DNA of 11,725 bases, taken from positions 1-11,725 of the forward strand of contig JAITMW010000018.1 of NCBI GenBank assembly GCA_031277155.1, read 5' to 3'. Shown here piece by piece: positions 1-7,138 of this stretch (position 1 is the stretch's first letter; each line of letters begins with the position of its first letter). The notes under the pieces are model-generated. The model saw only the letters and a list, made by a program, of their open reading frames with translations, ran no database searches and was not told where the DNA came from. Source of the DNA: Clostridiales bacterium (GTDB taxonomy: Bacteria; Bacillota; Clostridia; Lachnospirales; WRAX01). Position numbers and translations under genes: made by a program.

Positions 1-615
1 GGATTGGAAAACCTTGTGCCTGCGGACATTCGTCCCTTTACGATACGGCGTTTTCAATCCCATGTACCGAACGATGTACCCCCTATGGCAACAGACATTG
101 CCAATATACGTGAAGCAGGAGCCGACTTAGTCATCATCTCCCTTCATTGGGGAGCGGAATATGTAGATTATCCCACAAATATGCAAGTATATATTGCCAG
201 AAGCCTTGTAGATGCAGGTGCGGATATTATTATGGGGCATCATTCCCACACTCCCCAACCTCTGGAGTGGCATTATCGTCAAGATGGCAGCCGCGGGCTA
301 ATCATCTACTCCCTTGGCAACTTTCTGTCAGACCAAATTGCCCTGGGCATCCCTGCAACACAATATGGTATGCTGGTAACGGCATATGTGACGAAAGATT
401 CCCGCGGAGAAATATCCGTGTATGATGCAAATGTGTTGCCCACCCTATTTGCCAGAGATTCCGGCCGCACCCTCGGCTCTCCTTACAGCATCCTGCCCGT
501 GATTAACGGAGAAGTCCCCGATACCGTCGCCAGCGAATATCTTAGGGCTTGGGGCAGGCGTGCCCATGCCCATGTGGTCAGGATTGTTGGGGATGAATTT
601 GTCTTTGGGGAGTAG
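1..615 (+). CDS. CapA family metallophosphatase, C-terminal part (cut by the left edge)
   Basis: The frame is open from base 1 to the TAG at 613-615, so about 204 codons of the C-terminal part are present and the start lies outside the window. The protein shows the signature of the PGA_cap (CapA/PgsA) calcineurin-like metallophosphatase family: the stretch LHWGAEY, then GHHSHTPQ, a variant of the usual GHxPHxxQ metal-site motif, then YSLGNFLSDQ. In characterised members this family works at the cell surface in poly-gamma-glutamate capsule synthesis or export. Many Clostridia homologues are of unknown role, so capsule function is inference here. No cap operon partner is visible. The gene ends 30 bases before a hairpin terminator shared with the convergent tRNA transcript. 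The family call is firm; the exact role is not. Confidence 0.85.
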   Translation, partial: GLENLVPADIRPFTIRRFQSHVPNDVPPMATDIANIREAGADLVIISLHWGAEYVDYPTNMQVYIARSLVDAGADIIMGHHSHTPQPLEWHYRQDGSRGLIIYSLGNFLSDQIALGIPATQYGMLVTAYVTKDSRGEISVYDANVLPTLFARDSGRTLGSPYSILPVINGEVPDTVASEYLRAWGRRAHAHVVRIVGDEFVFGE

Positions 616-644
616 CCCTATGACTATATATCATATAAACAACA

Positions 645-682
645 AACCCGAACCCTTTTCCGATTGGAATAAGGCTCGGGTT
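645..682. terminator. Bidirectional hairpin terminator between the CapA gene and tRNA-Val
   Basis: AACCCGA at 645-651 pairs with TCGGGTT at 676-682. CTT at 655-657 and AAG at 671-673 extend the stem across a small internal mismatch. Reading on the minus strand, the stem is followed by TTTGTTGTTT, a fair U-tract for ending the tRNA transcript. On the plus strand it is followed by ATGTTTATTA, so it could also end the CapA transcript. Confidence 0.6.
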
Positions 683-692
683 ATGTTTATTA

Positions 693-765
693 TGGGAACA
701 ACAGGGATCGAACCTGTGACCCCATGCTTGTAAGGCATGTGCTCTCCCAGCTGAGCTATGCTCCC
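693..765 (-). tRNA. tRNA-Val (anticodon UAC)
   Basis: Read on the minus strand this is a complete 73-nt cloverleaf. The acceptor stem is GGGAGCA paired with TGTTCCC, with discriminator A. The D-arm is GCTC/GAGC, the anticodon stem is CATGC/GCATG around loop CTTACAA (anticodon TAC), and the T-arm is ACAGG/CCTGT around TTCGATC. The 3' CCA is not encoded; the next genomic bases are TAA. It lies 41 bases downstream of tRNA-Asp and is probably processed from the same precursor. Confidence 0.96.
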
Positions 766-806
766 GAAACAGCGAAGATGCGCTGCCATCCTCGCGATTG
801 TACAAA

Positions 807-880
807 CGACCCAGAAGGGACTCGAACCCACGACCTCCAGCGTGACAGGCTGGCGTTCTAACCAACTGAACTACTGGGCC
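807..880 (-). tRNA. tRNA-Asp (anticodon GUC)
   Basis: Read on the minus strand this is a 74-nt cloverleaf. The acceptor GGCCCAG pairs with CTGGGTC, including one G-T pair, with discriminator G as expected for tRNA-Asp. The anticodon stem CCAGC/GCTGG encloses loop CTGTCAC (anticodon GTC). The T-arm is GTGGG/TCCC with TTCGAGT. CCA is not encoded. It is the first gene of a two-tRNA unit (Asp then Val) driven by the promoter at 911..939. Confidence 0.96.
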
Positions 881-910
881 AACTGCGCGACATATATCGT
901 CGACTTTGAT

Positions 911-939
911 AGTATACAACATGCCTCGCGTTTTGTCAA
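911..939 (-). promoter_or_regulatory. SigA-type promoter of the tRNA-Asp/tRNA-Val unit
   Basis: On the minus strand, TTGACA (934-939) and TATACT (911-916) are separated by exactly 17 bases. Transcription would start about 25 bases before tRNA-Asp. The -35 box contains the TGA stop codon (936-938) of the upstream amylase gene. Confidence 0.85.
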
Positions 940-3017
940 CCACTTTTTTTATTTTTCGCTGATTTTTTAAAACAAAGTATGGCCGAGGAAAATGGCGGCA
1001 TTTGGATGGTTAAGGTTCCCATATCCACCGCAAAAGATTTGGTTTGTGCGGAAAAATTGCCGTCACTTGTCATCAAAACAAGCTCCATGCGGCAATTTTG
1101 CGGCACATTTGCCCGCCAAACGGGTATTTGCATCTGGAGGGCCCCATCGGTATTGTTGAAGGCGCAAACCACGCTTTCGCGGGCATCCCAACGGCCATAG
1201 GACAGGCATCCCTGTTTGGTCAGCAAAAATATCAGCGAGCCGCCGCGCAATGCCGAATGGGCCTTGTGTATGGCGATTATTTTTTTGTGGAAATCAAGCA
1301 AAACATTGTCCTCGTTGCCCCAGGGATATGGCCTGCGATTGTCCGGGTCCGTCCAGCCGCAAAGCCCCGCCTCGTCGCCATAATACACTGTGGGACAGCC
1401 CGGCCAGGTAAATTGCATCGTCACCGCCGCCAGCATTATGGCCGATTGTATCCCCTCGTCAGCCGCGGCGGCACCTGCCGTGTGCAGACGGCCCGGACGC
1501 ATATTGGTGCGCGTTAAAAAGCGGCTGTGGTCGTGGTTAGAAAGCTGATTCATGGCGGTGTGCAAGGCGGGATAGGGCATCTTCGCCATCCAGTGCAGCA
1601 TGGCGCCCTCCAGCGCGGCCCCGTTGCCCAGCATGTCTTTTTCAAAGGCCTCGCTGTGCTTTTGCATCCCCGTGAAAAACCATGAAACGGGCTCCATAAA
1701 GGCGTCATAATTCATTACGCTGTCCCAGCCGTCGCCTTGCAGCCAGTCGGAAGGGTCGCCGTAATGCTCCGCAATGATGATGGCTTCGGGATTGGCTTTT
1801 TTTACAACATCGCGAAAATCTGCCCAAAACCGCAAGTTAAATTCGCGGCTTCGGCCCAAATCCGCCGCCACATCCAGCCGCCAGCCGTCGGCGTTGTAAG
1901 GTGGGCTAACCCATTTTGCCCCCACGGCCAAAATTTCGTCATACAGGGCGCGGCTGCCCTCGAAATTGAGTTTGGGGTGATTATCATGCCCCCACCAGGC
2001 GTCATAATTGCTGTTTTTGGGCCAATTGCCCCCCTCATGCCAGATGAAATAATCCACATAGGGGCTGTTTTGTGAATGATATGCCCCCACTTCATAGCCA
2101 TTGCTACCGCCATAAAACCCTTCGGTGTCCATCCATTTGTGAAAGGCGCCGCAATGGTTGAAAACCCCGTCCAAAATCACCTTTATGCCATGGGCATGTG
2201 CCATCTGTATCAGTTCTACCATTAGCGCGTTACTTGCTTCCAGATTTTGTTTGTCAGTGGTGCGCTGTATATACATGGTGGCGTGGCGATTGTCGAGATT
2301 GTCAAAGTCCAGCGCCTTGCCGTCATCATTGACGATAACGCCGTAATGGGGGTCGATATAGTCATAATCTTGGATGTCATATTTATGTGTCGACGGCGAA
2401 ACAAAGAGGGGATTAAAATATATCGTCTCCACGCCCAAATCCGCCAGATATCCCATCTTTTGCATCACGCCGGCCAAATCTCCGCCATAAAAATTGCATA
2501 TGTCCATATTTTGCAAAGGCGCGTCCCAATTGGCGGCCTTCCTGGCCAACATGCCCATGTACAGATATTCATAATTCCGCACGTCATTGCTTTCGTCGCC
2601 ATTGCAAAATCTATCCACAAAAATTTGGTACATAACGGTGTTTTTCGCCCAATCCGGCGTCTTAAAGCCCGGCACAATCGTAAAACAATACTCCGTATCA
2701 ATTTCTGTAAACAGCCCGCGCTTGTTATAGCAATATCTGCGCCCTTCCGCCTCTATGGTAAAATAGTATTTTATGGCATTGGTAATCATAAGTTTGATGC
2801 TGTAATAATCAAACATAGCATCTGACCGGTTTAATTCCATTGCAATGCCCAGGCGTAGCTCGTGAAGAAAGACAGCGTCCGCGCCGCCCTTTGATGTGCG
2901 CAGGGTTATCTCAATTATGTCGCCCGGCTGAGGCTCGGGATTGCTGACGAAATTGGCTGTTTCGTCGCTGAAGATTGCCTCGGGAATAAATTTATCTGCT
3001 CTGCGATTTTTTTGCAT
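936..3017 (-). CDS. GH13 alpha-amylase family enzyme (neopullulanase/cyclomaltodextrinase-like), cytoplasmic
   Basis: A protein of 693 residues that should hydrolyse alpha-1,4 (and perhaps alpha-1,6) links in maltodextrins, cyclodextrins or pullulan. A beta-rich N-terminal domain (about 12-115) resembles the CBM34-like N-domain of neopullulanases. It is followed by a TIM barrel starting at VMYQIFVDRFCNGD (about 128-141). All four GH13 regions are visible: DGVFNH (283-288), GWRLDVA with nucleophile D382, IIAEHYGDP with acid/base E417, and QLSNHDHSR with D496. A C-terminal beta domain covers about 600-683. No signal peptide is present, so it should act inside the cell on imported dextrins or stored glycogen. 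The start at 3017 is chosen because GGGAGG lies 9 bases upstream; an in-frame ATG 22 codons earlier would overlap the promoter region. It has its own promoter, and the nearest visible terminator lies beyond the tRNAs. The exact substrate cannot be read from sequence. Confidence 0.92.
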   Translation of the reverse strand: MQKNRRADKFIPEAIFSDETANFVSNPEPQPGDIIEITLRTSKGGADAVFLHELRLGIAMELNRSDAMFDYYSIKLMITNAIKYYFTIEAEGRRYCYNKRGLFTEIDTEYCFTIVPGFKTPDWAKNTVMYQIFVDRFCNGDESNDVRNYEYLYMGMLARKAANWDAPLQNMDICNFYGGDLAGVMQKMGYLADLGVETIYFNPLFVSPSTHKYDIQDYDYIDPHYGVIVNDDGKALDFDNLDNRHATMYIQRTTDKQNLEASNALMVELIQMAHAHGIKVILDGVFNHCGAFHKWMDTEGFYGGSNGYEVGAYHSQNSPYVDYFIWHEGGNWPKNSNYDAWWGHDNHPKLNFEGSRALYDEILAVGAKWVSPPYNADGWRLDVAADLGRSREFNLRFWADFRDVVKKANPEAIIIAEHYGDPSDWLQGDGWDSVMNYDAFMEPVSWFFTGMQKHSEAFEKDMLGNGAALEGAMLHWMAKMPYPALHTAMNQLSNHDHSRFLTRTNMRPGRLHTAGAAAADEGIQSAIMLAAVTMQFTWPGCPTVYYGDEAGLCGWTDPDNRRPYPWGNEDNVLLDFHKKIIAIHKAHSALRGGSLIFLLTKQGCLSYGRWDARESVVCAFNNTDGALQMQIPVWRANVPQNCRMELVLMTSDGNFSAQTKSFAVDMGTLTIQMPPFSSAILCFKKSAKNKKSG

Positions 3018-3048
3018 AAAAGCGCGCCTCCCAAATATTGATATCACG

Positions 3049-3077
3049 ATTATAGCATAGTTTTTCACAAACATCAA
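3049..3077 (-). promoter_or_regulatory. SigA-type promoter of the amylase gene
   Basis: On the minus strand, TTGATG (3072-3077) and a perfect TATAAT (3049-3054) are 17 bases apart. The start codon lies about 32 bases downstream of the -10 box. No catabolite-repression (cre) site was recognised near it. Confidence 0.75.
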
Positions 3078-3131
3078 CAGCAAGGAAGCTATAGAAAACA
3101 GGGCGAAACAGCGAATAGCTTAAAACCTTCT

Positions 3132-3207
3132 ACCACGAAAAGCACGAAAAAACACGAAAATCAAGTTCCGAAGAGGGACTTTCGTGAATTTTCGTGCTTT
3201 TCGTGGT
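3132..3207. repeat. Long palindrome built from CACGAAAA units
   Basis: Left arm ACCACGAAAAGCACGAAAA (3132-3150) is perfectly complementary to 3189-3207. After an A-A/A-A mismatch the stem continues with CACGAAA (3153-3159) against TTTCGTG (3180-3186), then GTTCC (3165-3169) against GGGAC (3175-3179), closing a 5-base loop. Each arm is itself made of CACGAAAA copies. It lies between the spoIVA terminator and the amylase promoter and contains no gene. It could be a dispersed intergenic repeat (REP or MITE-like) or a back-up terminator. Confidence 0.8.
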
Positions 3208-3208
3208 T

Positions 3209-3242
3209 AAAAAACAGCCGTCATATTGACACTTTTCCGGCT
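3209..3242 (-). terminator. Probable Rho-independent terminator of spoIVA
   Basis: Immediately after the spoIVA stop codon the minus strand carries AGCCG (3238-3242) and CGGCT (3216-3220), with a nested GTCA-ATA-TGAC hairpin between them. These are followed by GTTTTTT. The outer stem is short and has a bulge, so strength is uncertain, but position and U-tract fit. Confidence 0.55.
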
Positions 3243-4721
3243 CTAAAGCAGAATACATATAAGGCTGCCGCGGCCTTCGTTTATAATCTTTTGCAAGGTC
3301 TCTTGCAGCTTCAGCTGCGCATCTTCCGGCATACGATACAGCTTGTTTTGCAGCCCGTCCTTCACCATAGAATTCATCGACTTGCCCAGCATGTTAAGCT
3401 CCCAAATCTTTTCGGGATTCTCCGCCATCTCGCGGTTGAAATAATCCACCAAGTCCTGACTTTCCTTCTCACTGCCGACAATCGGGGAAATTTCGGTTTC
3501 GATATTGGCCTTAATTATATGCAGGCTGGGGGCAGAGGCCTTGATTTTCACGCCATAACGGCTGCCGTGGCGCACGATTTGCGGCGGGGCCAGCTGCATC
3601 TCCTCGGTGGAGGGGGTGACGATGCCATAACCCTTGAAGCGCACCTCGTCCAGGGCGGCACGGATTTTGTCATGCTCCCTTTTGGCGGCGGCCAGCACTT
3701 TTATGGTGGAAATCAGCTTGTATTCGGAATTTATTTCCATACCTGTGGTTTCTGAAAGAACCTTGTAAAACAGGGCGGCGTCCACGGCCACTTCAACCTC
3801 TGTGGCGCCTTCGCCGGGGTGTATACGCTCCACAAAGGCCTTTTTGATATAGTCGTTTTCCTCCAAAGAGGCCACATTGGCCTTAACCTGGCGGATTTTG
3901 GAGATGTCGCGAGACATGCTTTTGACACTTTGGATGATGGACTGTTTCACCCAATGGTCAATGGGCAAGGGCTCAATCCATTTCGGCAGGTTTATGCGCA
4001 GCTCGCGCACTGGAAATTCAAACAGGATTTTCTCCATGATGTCACTGATGTCCTCGCTTTTCAGCTGGGCGCAATTCAGCGTCATTACGGGGATGCCGTG
4101 GCGGTCGGCCAGGTCTTTTCGCAAATCCTCGGTTTCGGGCGCATATGGCCGCGTAGAATTCAAAATCATGATAAAGGGCTTGTTAAGCGCGGTCAGCTCT
4201 TCCACCACGCGGTTTTCGGCGTCTTCGTAGTTTTCGCGCTCTATATCCGTGATGCTGCCATCGGTGGTGATGACAATGCCGATGGTAGAATGGTCGTTGA
4301 TGACCTTTTGCGTGCCAATTTCCGCGGCCTGGGCAAAGGGTATCTTGTTTTCATACCACGGCGTGTTTACCATGCGCGGATTTTCGCCATCCATATGGCC
4401 GTTTGCGCCGGGCACAAGATAGCCCACACAATCAATCAGGCGCACCCGAAAATTAACCACATCATCCAGGCTTATTTCCACGGCCTCATTGGGGATGAAT
4501 TTTGGCTCTGTCGTCATTATGGCACGTCCCGCGGCCGATTGAGGCAGCTCGTCCCGCGCCCGTTCTTTGTTGTACACATTTTCAATATTGGGCAGCACCA
4601 AAAGGTCCATAAAACGCTTGATGAAGGTGGATTTGCCCGTGCGCACAGGTCCCACCACGCCCAGATAGATGTCGCCACCGCATCTTTGCGCAATATCTTT
4701 GTAAATATCAAAGTTTTCCAT
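3243..4721 (-). CDS. spoIVA: Stage IV sporulation protein A (spore coat morphogenetic ATPase)
   Basis: A protein of 492 residues, the same length as Bacillus subtilis SpoIVA. In the family, SpoIVA is made in the mother cell, is recruited to the forespore surface, and uses ATP hydrolysis to polymerise into the basement layer on which the coat assembles; it is also needed for the cortex. Here the N-terminal GTPase-like (TRAFAC) domain carries a Walker A motif GPVRTGKS (24-31). The conserved segments LIDCVGYLVPGA and NTPWYENKIPF follow. The middle and C-terminal regions match the family pattern and the protein ends in the typical hydrophobic tail (LICILL). Start 4721 is preferred over an ATG five codons upstream because GAGGGGG lies 6 bases before it and would be inside the coding region otherwise. 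It stands between a histidine kinase gene and a terminator, and is probably monocistronic. The identification is very secure and shows that the organism forms endospores. Confidence 0.98.
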   Translation of the reverse strand: MENFDIYKDIAQRCGGDIYLGVVGPVRTGKSTFIKRFMDLLVLPNIENVYNKERARDELPQSAAGRAIMTTEPKFIPNEAVEISLDDVVNFRVRLIDCVGYLVPGANGHMDGENPRMVNTPWYENKIPFAQAAEIGTQKVINDHSTIGIVITTDGSITDIERENYEDAENRVVEELTALNKPFIMILNSTRPYAPETEDLRKDLADRHGIPVMTLNCAQLKSEDISDIMEKILFEFPVRELRINLPKWIEPLPIDHWVKQSIIQSVKSMSRDISKIRQVKANVASLEENDYIKKAFVERIHPGEGATEVEVAVDAALFYKVLSETTGMEINSEYKLISTIKVLAAAKREHDKIRAALDEVRFKGYGIVTPSTEEMQLAPPQIVRHGSRYGVKIKASAPSLHIIKANIETEISPIVGSEKESQDLVDYFNREMAENPEKIWELNMLGKSMNSMVKDGLQNKLYRMPEDAQLKLQETLQKIINEGRGSLICILL

Positions 4722-4771
4722 TGTTTTCCCCCTCATATCTTTACTGACACTTGGACATTCTTGTTACTGTC

Positions 4772-4799
4772 AATTTATGCCATAGATATAAGGATTAGA
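4772..4799 (-). promoter_or_regulatory. Weak candidate SigE-type promoter for spoIVA
   Basis: In Bacillus, spoIVA is read by SigE. On the minus strand CATAAATT (4772-4779) resembles the SigE -10 consensus CATACAAT at 6 of 8 positions. TCTAATC (4793-4799) lies 13 bases upstream but matches the -35 consensus poorly. The start codon is about 50 bases downstream. No good SigA promoter is seen in this 90-base gap. Confidence 0.25.
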
Positions 4800-4811
4800 A
4801 CCTGCAAGCAA

Positions 4812-6935
4812 TCAACTTACATTTGCCTTGATGATGTCAATCACTTCGTCAATATTGATGGGTTTGCCCACATGGCCGTTCATGCCCGCGTCCAGGCAGC
4901 GCTCTATATCGTCGCGGAAGACATTTGCGGTCATGGCTATTATGGGGATATCCTTGGCCTTGGGAACATCATGGGAGCGTATGCGGCGCGTGGCTTCATA
5001 GCCGTCCATTTCCGGCATTTGCAAATCCATGAAAATCAAGTCGTATTTTTCGGGCGATTGGCTGAACATGTTGACGGCCTCTACGCCGTTTTCGGCGAAG
5101 TCGATATTTATGTCGGTAGGCTCCAGCAGAACCATCACAACTTCGCGGTTTGTGGCAATGTCTTCCACAAGCAGTATATGCTTGTCCTCGAAGGTGTCCA
5201 CGGTCTCTTTGATTTCTTTCGTTTCCTCAGCTTGCGTTTGGGCAAGGCTTTCGAGCAGCTCGTTTACGGTATCGGTTATCACGGAAGAAAACAGGGGCTT
5301 GGTCATAAATCTGTCAAAACCTTCTTTTGTCGAATCTTCTTCGATGTCGCTCCAATCAACCGAAGAAACCAGCGCCACAATGGCTTTGCCGCGCCTGGGT
5401 ATCATCTGCTTAAGCTCCTGGGCGATATGCACGGCCTTGATGTCGGATATTTGCCAGCTTATAAAGCAAATGTCGTAGGGGTCGTTTTGCGCGGCAAGGG
5501 CAAGCGCCTGGTTGCCGTCAAGGGCCGTGTCGCAATGGGCGCCAAATTTTTGCGCCAGGCCCATGATATGCCCTAATACGCTGTTGTTGTCGTCCACCAC
5601 GAGAATACGCACACCCTTCCAGCATGTTTCATTGATTTTAGCTTCAAGGGCCTGCACATTGCCCTTTCTCAGGGGCACTTCAAAACCAAAGACAGAGCCT
5701 TTTGAAAGCTCGGATTCTACCCAAATTCTTCCGCCCATCATATCCACGATATTTTTGGAAATGGACAGGCCAAGGCCCGTGCCGCCAAATCTGCGGGCTG
5801 TGTCCGCCTCGACTTGATGAAAGGCGTTGAAAAGTTTGGATTGCTGCTCCGGCGATATGCCAATTCCGGTATCAACCACTTCTATTTGGAGCGTGCAAAA
5901 ATCGCCCTCCTTGCCTTCTTCGGTATCAGTCAGCAGTCGGGCATTGAGGCTGATGAAACCTTCCTCCGGCGTAAATTTCACCGCATTGCCCAGCAAATTC
6001 GTGATGATTTGCGCCAGGCGTTGGTCGTCCCCAATCAGCGTCAGCGGGATGTTTTCATCAATACTTAATGTGAATTTCTGCTTTTTCTCGTCCAGGCTGA
6101 AGGCGATGACATTTACGACACGCTGAAGCATCTTTTCAAAGTTGAATTCTTCTATAGAAAGCTCGTATTTGCCGGATTCGATTTTTGACACATCAAGGAC
6201 ATCGTTTATGATGCCAAGCAGATGTGTTGAGGCATCCTCGATTTTTTTGAAGGTGTAATGTGTGCGCTTTATGTCGTTTGAGGATTTGCCAATTGTCGTC
6301 ATGCCTATTATGGCGTTCATTGGGGTTCTGATTTCGTGGGACATATTTGCCAAAAACGCGCCTTTGGCCAGCGCGGCCTGGTTGGCCTCGTTTTTGGCCT
6401 CCGTAAGGGACTCAAGGGTCTTTGAATACCGCCTGCAGAAAACATATATAAGGGAATTCATGCCCACGGCGGTAAAATAATTCAGATAATTCTGCACCAC
6501 CGTAAAATTAGCGCCAAGCATGTTGCGGCCAAGCACAAACAAAATAAATCCCTGTACGGCGGCAATGCTCAAAACATAGGCGGCAAGGCCCCTTGGCTTC
6601 ATATATGTCAAAGAAATCATGGCGCCGCCAACAGTGTATGTAAAAATCAGGAAATCGCCGCCAAAACCCACGGCACCGGCAGTAAGCAGTACTGCTATCA
6701 TGGTGGGCGTCAAAAAAGCAAGCCATTTGCCGTTGAGAGGGCTTATTTCCATGGTGATAAATGCCACAATCATAACAAAGCTAAGGGTAAATCTGATAAG
6801 CAATTCGCCGGGGAAAAACAGGACGTAATATGTTGTTGACAGCGCGACATAGACAAGCAGGACTATCAGCACAAAAGGCGCAGACACATTCTTGTCCGAA
6901 TCGAAAAAAATATGCTTTTGAATGAAAGAAATCAT
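4812..6935 (-). CDS. Membrane hybrid histidine kinase with two receiver domains
   Basis: A protein of 707 residues. An N-terminal membrane domain (about 18-168) has about six hydrophobic segments and no large extracellular loop, so the signal is probably sensed within the membrane. A short coiled linker (170-195) leads to the HisKA domain with SHEIRTP and phospho-acceptor H200. The HATPase_c domain has an N-box around N313/N317, DTGIGI (355-360) and GGTGLGL (384-390). Receiver 1 (about 442-560) keeps the acidic pair D448/D449 and K546 but has S493 where the phospho-acceptor Asp is expected. Receiver 2 (about 586-705) looks active, with E591/D592, D637 and K691. No Hpt domain is present, so a separate phosphotransfer partner would be needed. 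Start 6935 is chosen because AAGGA lies 8 bases upstream; two ATGs 6 and 9 bases earlier are possible. It sits 90 bases upstream of spoIVA on the same strand, with no terminator seen between them. The signal and partner are unknown. Confidence 0.93.
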   Translation of the reverse strand: MISFIQKHIFFDSDKNVSAPFVLIVLLVYVALSTTYYVLFFPGELLIRFTLSFVMIVAFITMEISPLNGKWLAFLTPTMIAVLLTAGAVGFGGDFLIFTYTVGGAMISLTYMKPRGLAAYVLSIAAVQGFILFVLGRNMLGANFTVVQNYLNYFTAVGMNSLIYVFCRRYSKTLESLTEAKNEANQAALAKGAFLANMSHEIRTPMNAIIGMTTIGKSSNDIKRTHYTFKKIEDASTHLLGIINDVLDVSKIESGKYELSIEEFNFEKMLQRVVNVIAFSLDEKKQKFTLSIDENIPLTLIGDDQRLAQIITNLLGNAVKFTPEEGFISLNARLLTDTEEGKEGDFCTLQIEVVDTGIGISPEQQSKLFNAFHQVEADTARRFGGTGLGLSISKNIVDMMGGRIWVESELSKGSVFGFEVPLRKGNVQALEAKINETCWKGVRILVVDDNNSVLGHIMGLAQKFGAHCDTALDGNQALALAAQNDPYDICFISWQISDIKAVHIAQELKQMIPRRGKAIVALVSSVDWSDIEEDSTKEGFDRFMTKPLFSSVITDTVNELLESLAQTQAEETKEIKETVDTFEDKHILLVEDIATNREVVMVLLEPTDINIDFAENGVEAVNMFSQSPEKYDLIFMDLQMPEMDGYEATRRIRSHDVPKAKDIPIIAMTANVFRDDIERCLDAGMNGHVGKPINIDEVIDIIKANVS

Positions 6936-6959
6936 GGCCATCATCCTTTGTAAATTATC

Positions 6960-7004
6960 CCTGTACATAATATATAATACCATATAATCTTCTTTTTGTA
7001 CAGG
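6960..7004. promoter_or_regulatory. Inverted repeat CCTGTACA/TGTACAGG around the kinase promoter
   Basis: CCTGTACA (6960-6967) and its exact complement TGTACAGG (6997-7004) bracket an AT-rich 29-base spacer. The distal arm overlaps the -35 box and the proximal arm lies near the transcription start. This is a plausible arrangement for an operator bound by a dimeric regulator, but no regulator is identified. Confidence 0.4.
6974..7002 (-). promoter_or_regulatory. Probable promoter of the hybrid kinase gene
   Basis: On the minus strand, TGTACA (6997-7002, 4 of 6 to the -35 consensus) and TATTAT (6974-6979, 5 of 6 to the -10 consensus) are 17 bases apart. The start codon is about 39 bases downstream of the -10 box. 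The poor -35 box suggests an activated or modest promoter. Confidence 0.5.
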
Positions 7005-7068
7005 ATTATATTTTGGGCGGCGACGAAATAATTGCCATATCTTTTTTAAGCCGCAAAAGCGCGAAATC

Positions 7069-7098
7069 AAACAGCCCGGGGACATCCCCGGGCTGTTT
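7069..7098. terminator. Strong 13-bp hairpin terminator after the Gly/Cys-rich gene
   Basis: AAACAGCCCGGGG (7069-7081) pairs perfectly with CCCCGGGCTGTTT (7086-7098) around loop ACAT. On the minus strand the stem ends in TTT followed by GATTTC; on the plus strand it is followed by further T residues. It lies 41 bases beyond the stop codon of the upstream minus-strand gene and separates it from the kinase promoter. Confidence 0.85.
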
Positions 7099-7138
7099 TT
7101 AAAGAGAGAGGCCGGCTTTTGTATATCATCTAAAAAAA

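Noticed and set aside
578..943. Minus-strand open frames of 66 and 121 codons
   Set aside because: They read through both tRNA genes and the terminator; the translated residues are tRNA sequence.
3132..3207. CRISPR array, suggested by the repeated CACGAAAA
   Set aside because: The units are about 9 bases long without spacers of uniform length, and no cas genes are near.
3819..5576. A 585-codon open frame on the plus strand across spoIVA and the kinase gene
   Set aside because: It runs antisense to two well-supported genes, spans their intergenic gap, has no recognisable domain and no good ribosome site. It is a shadow of the codon bias on the other strand.
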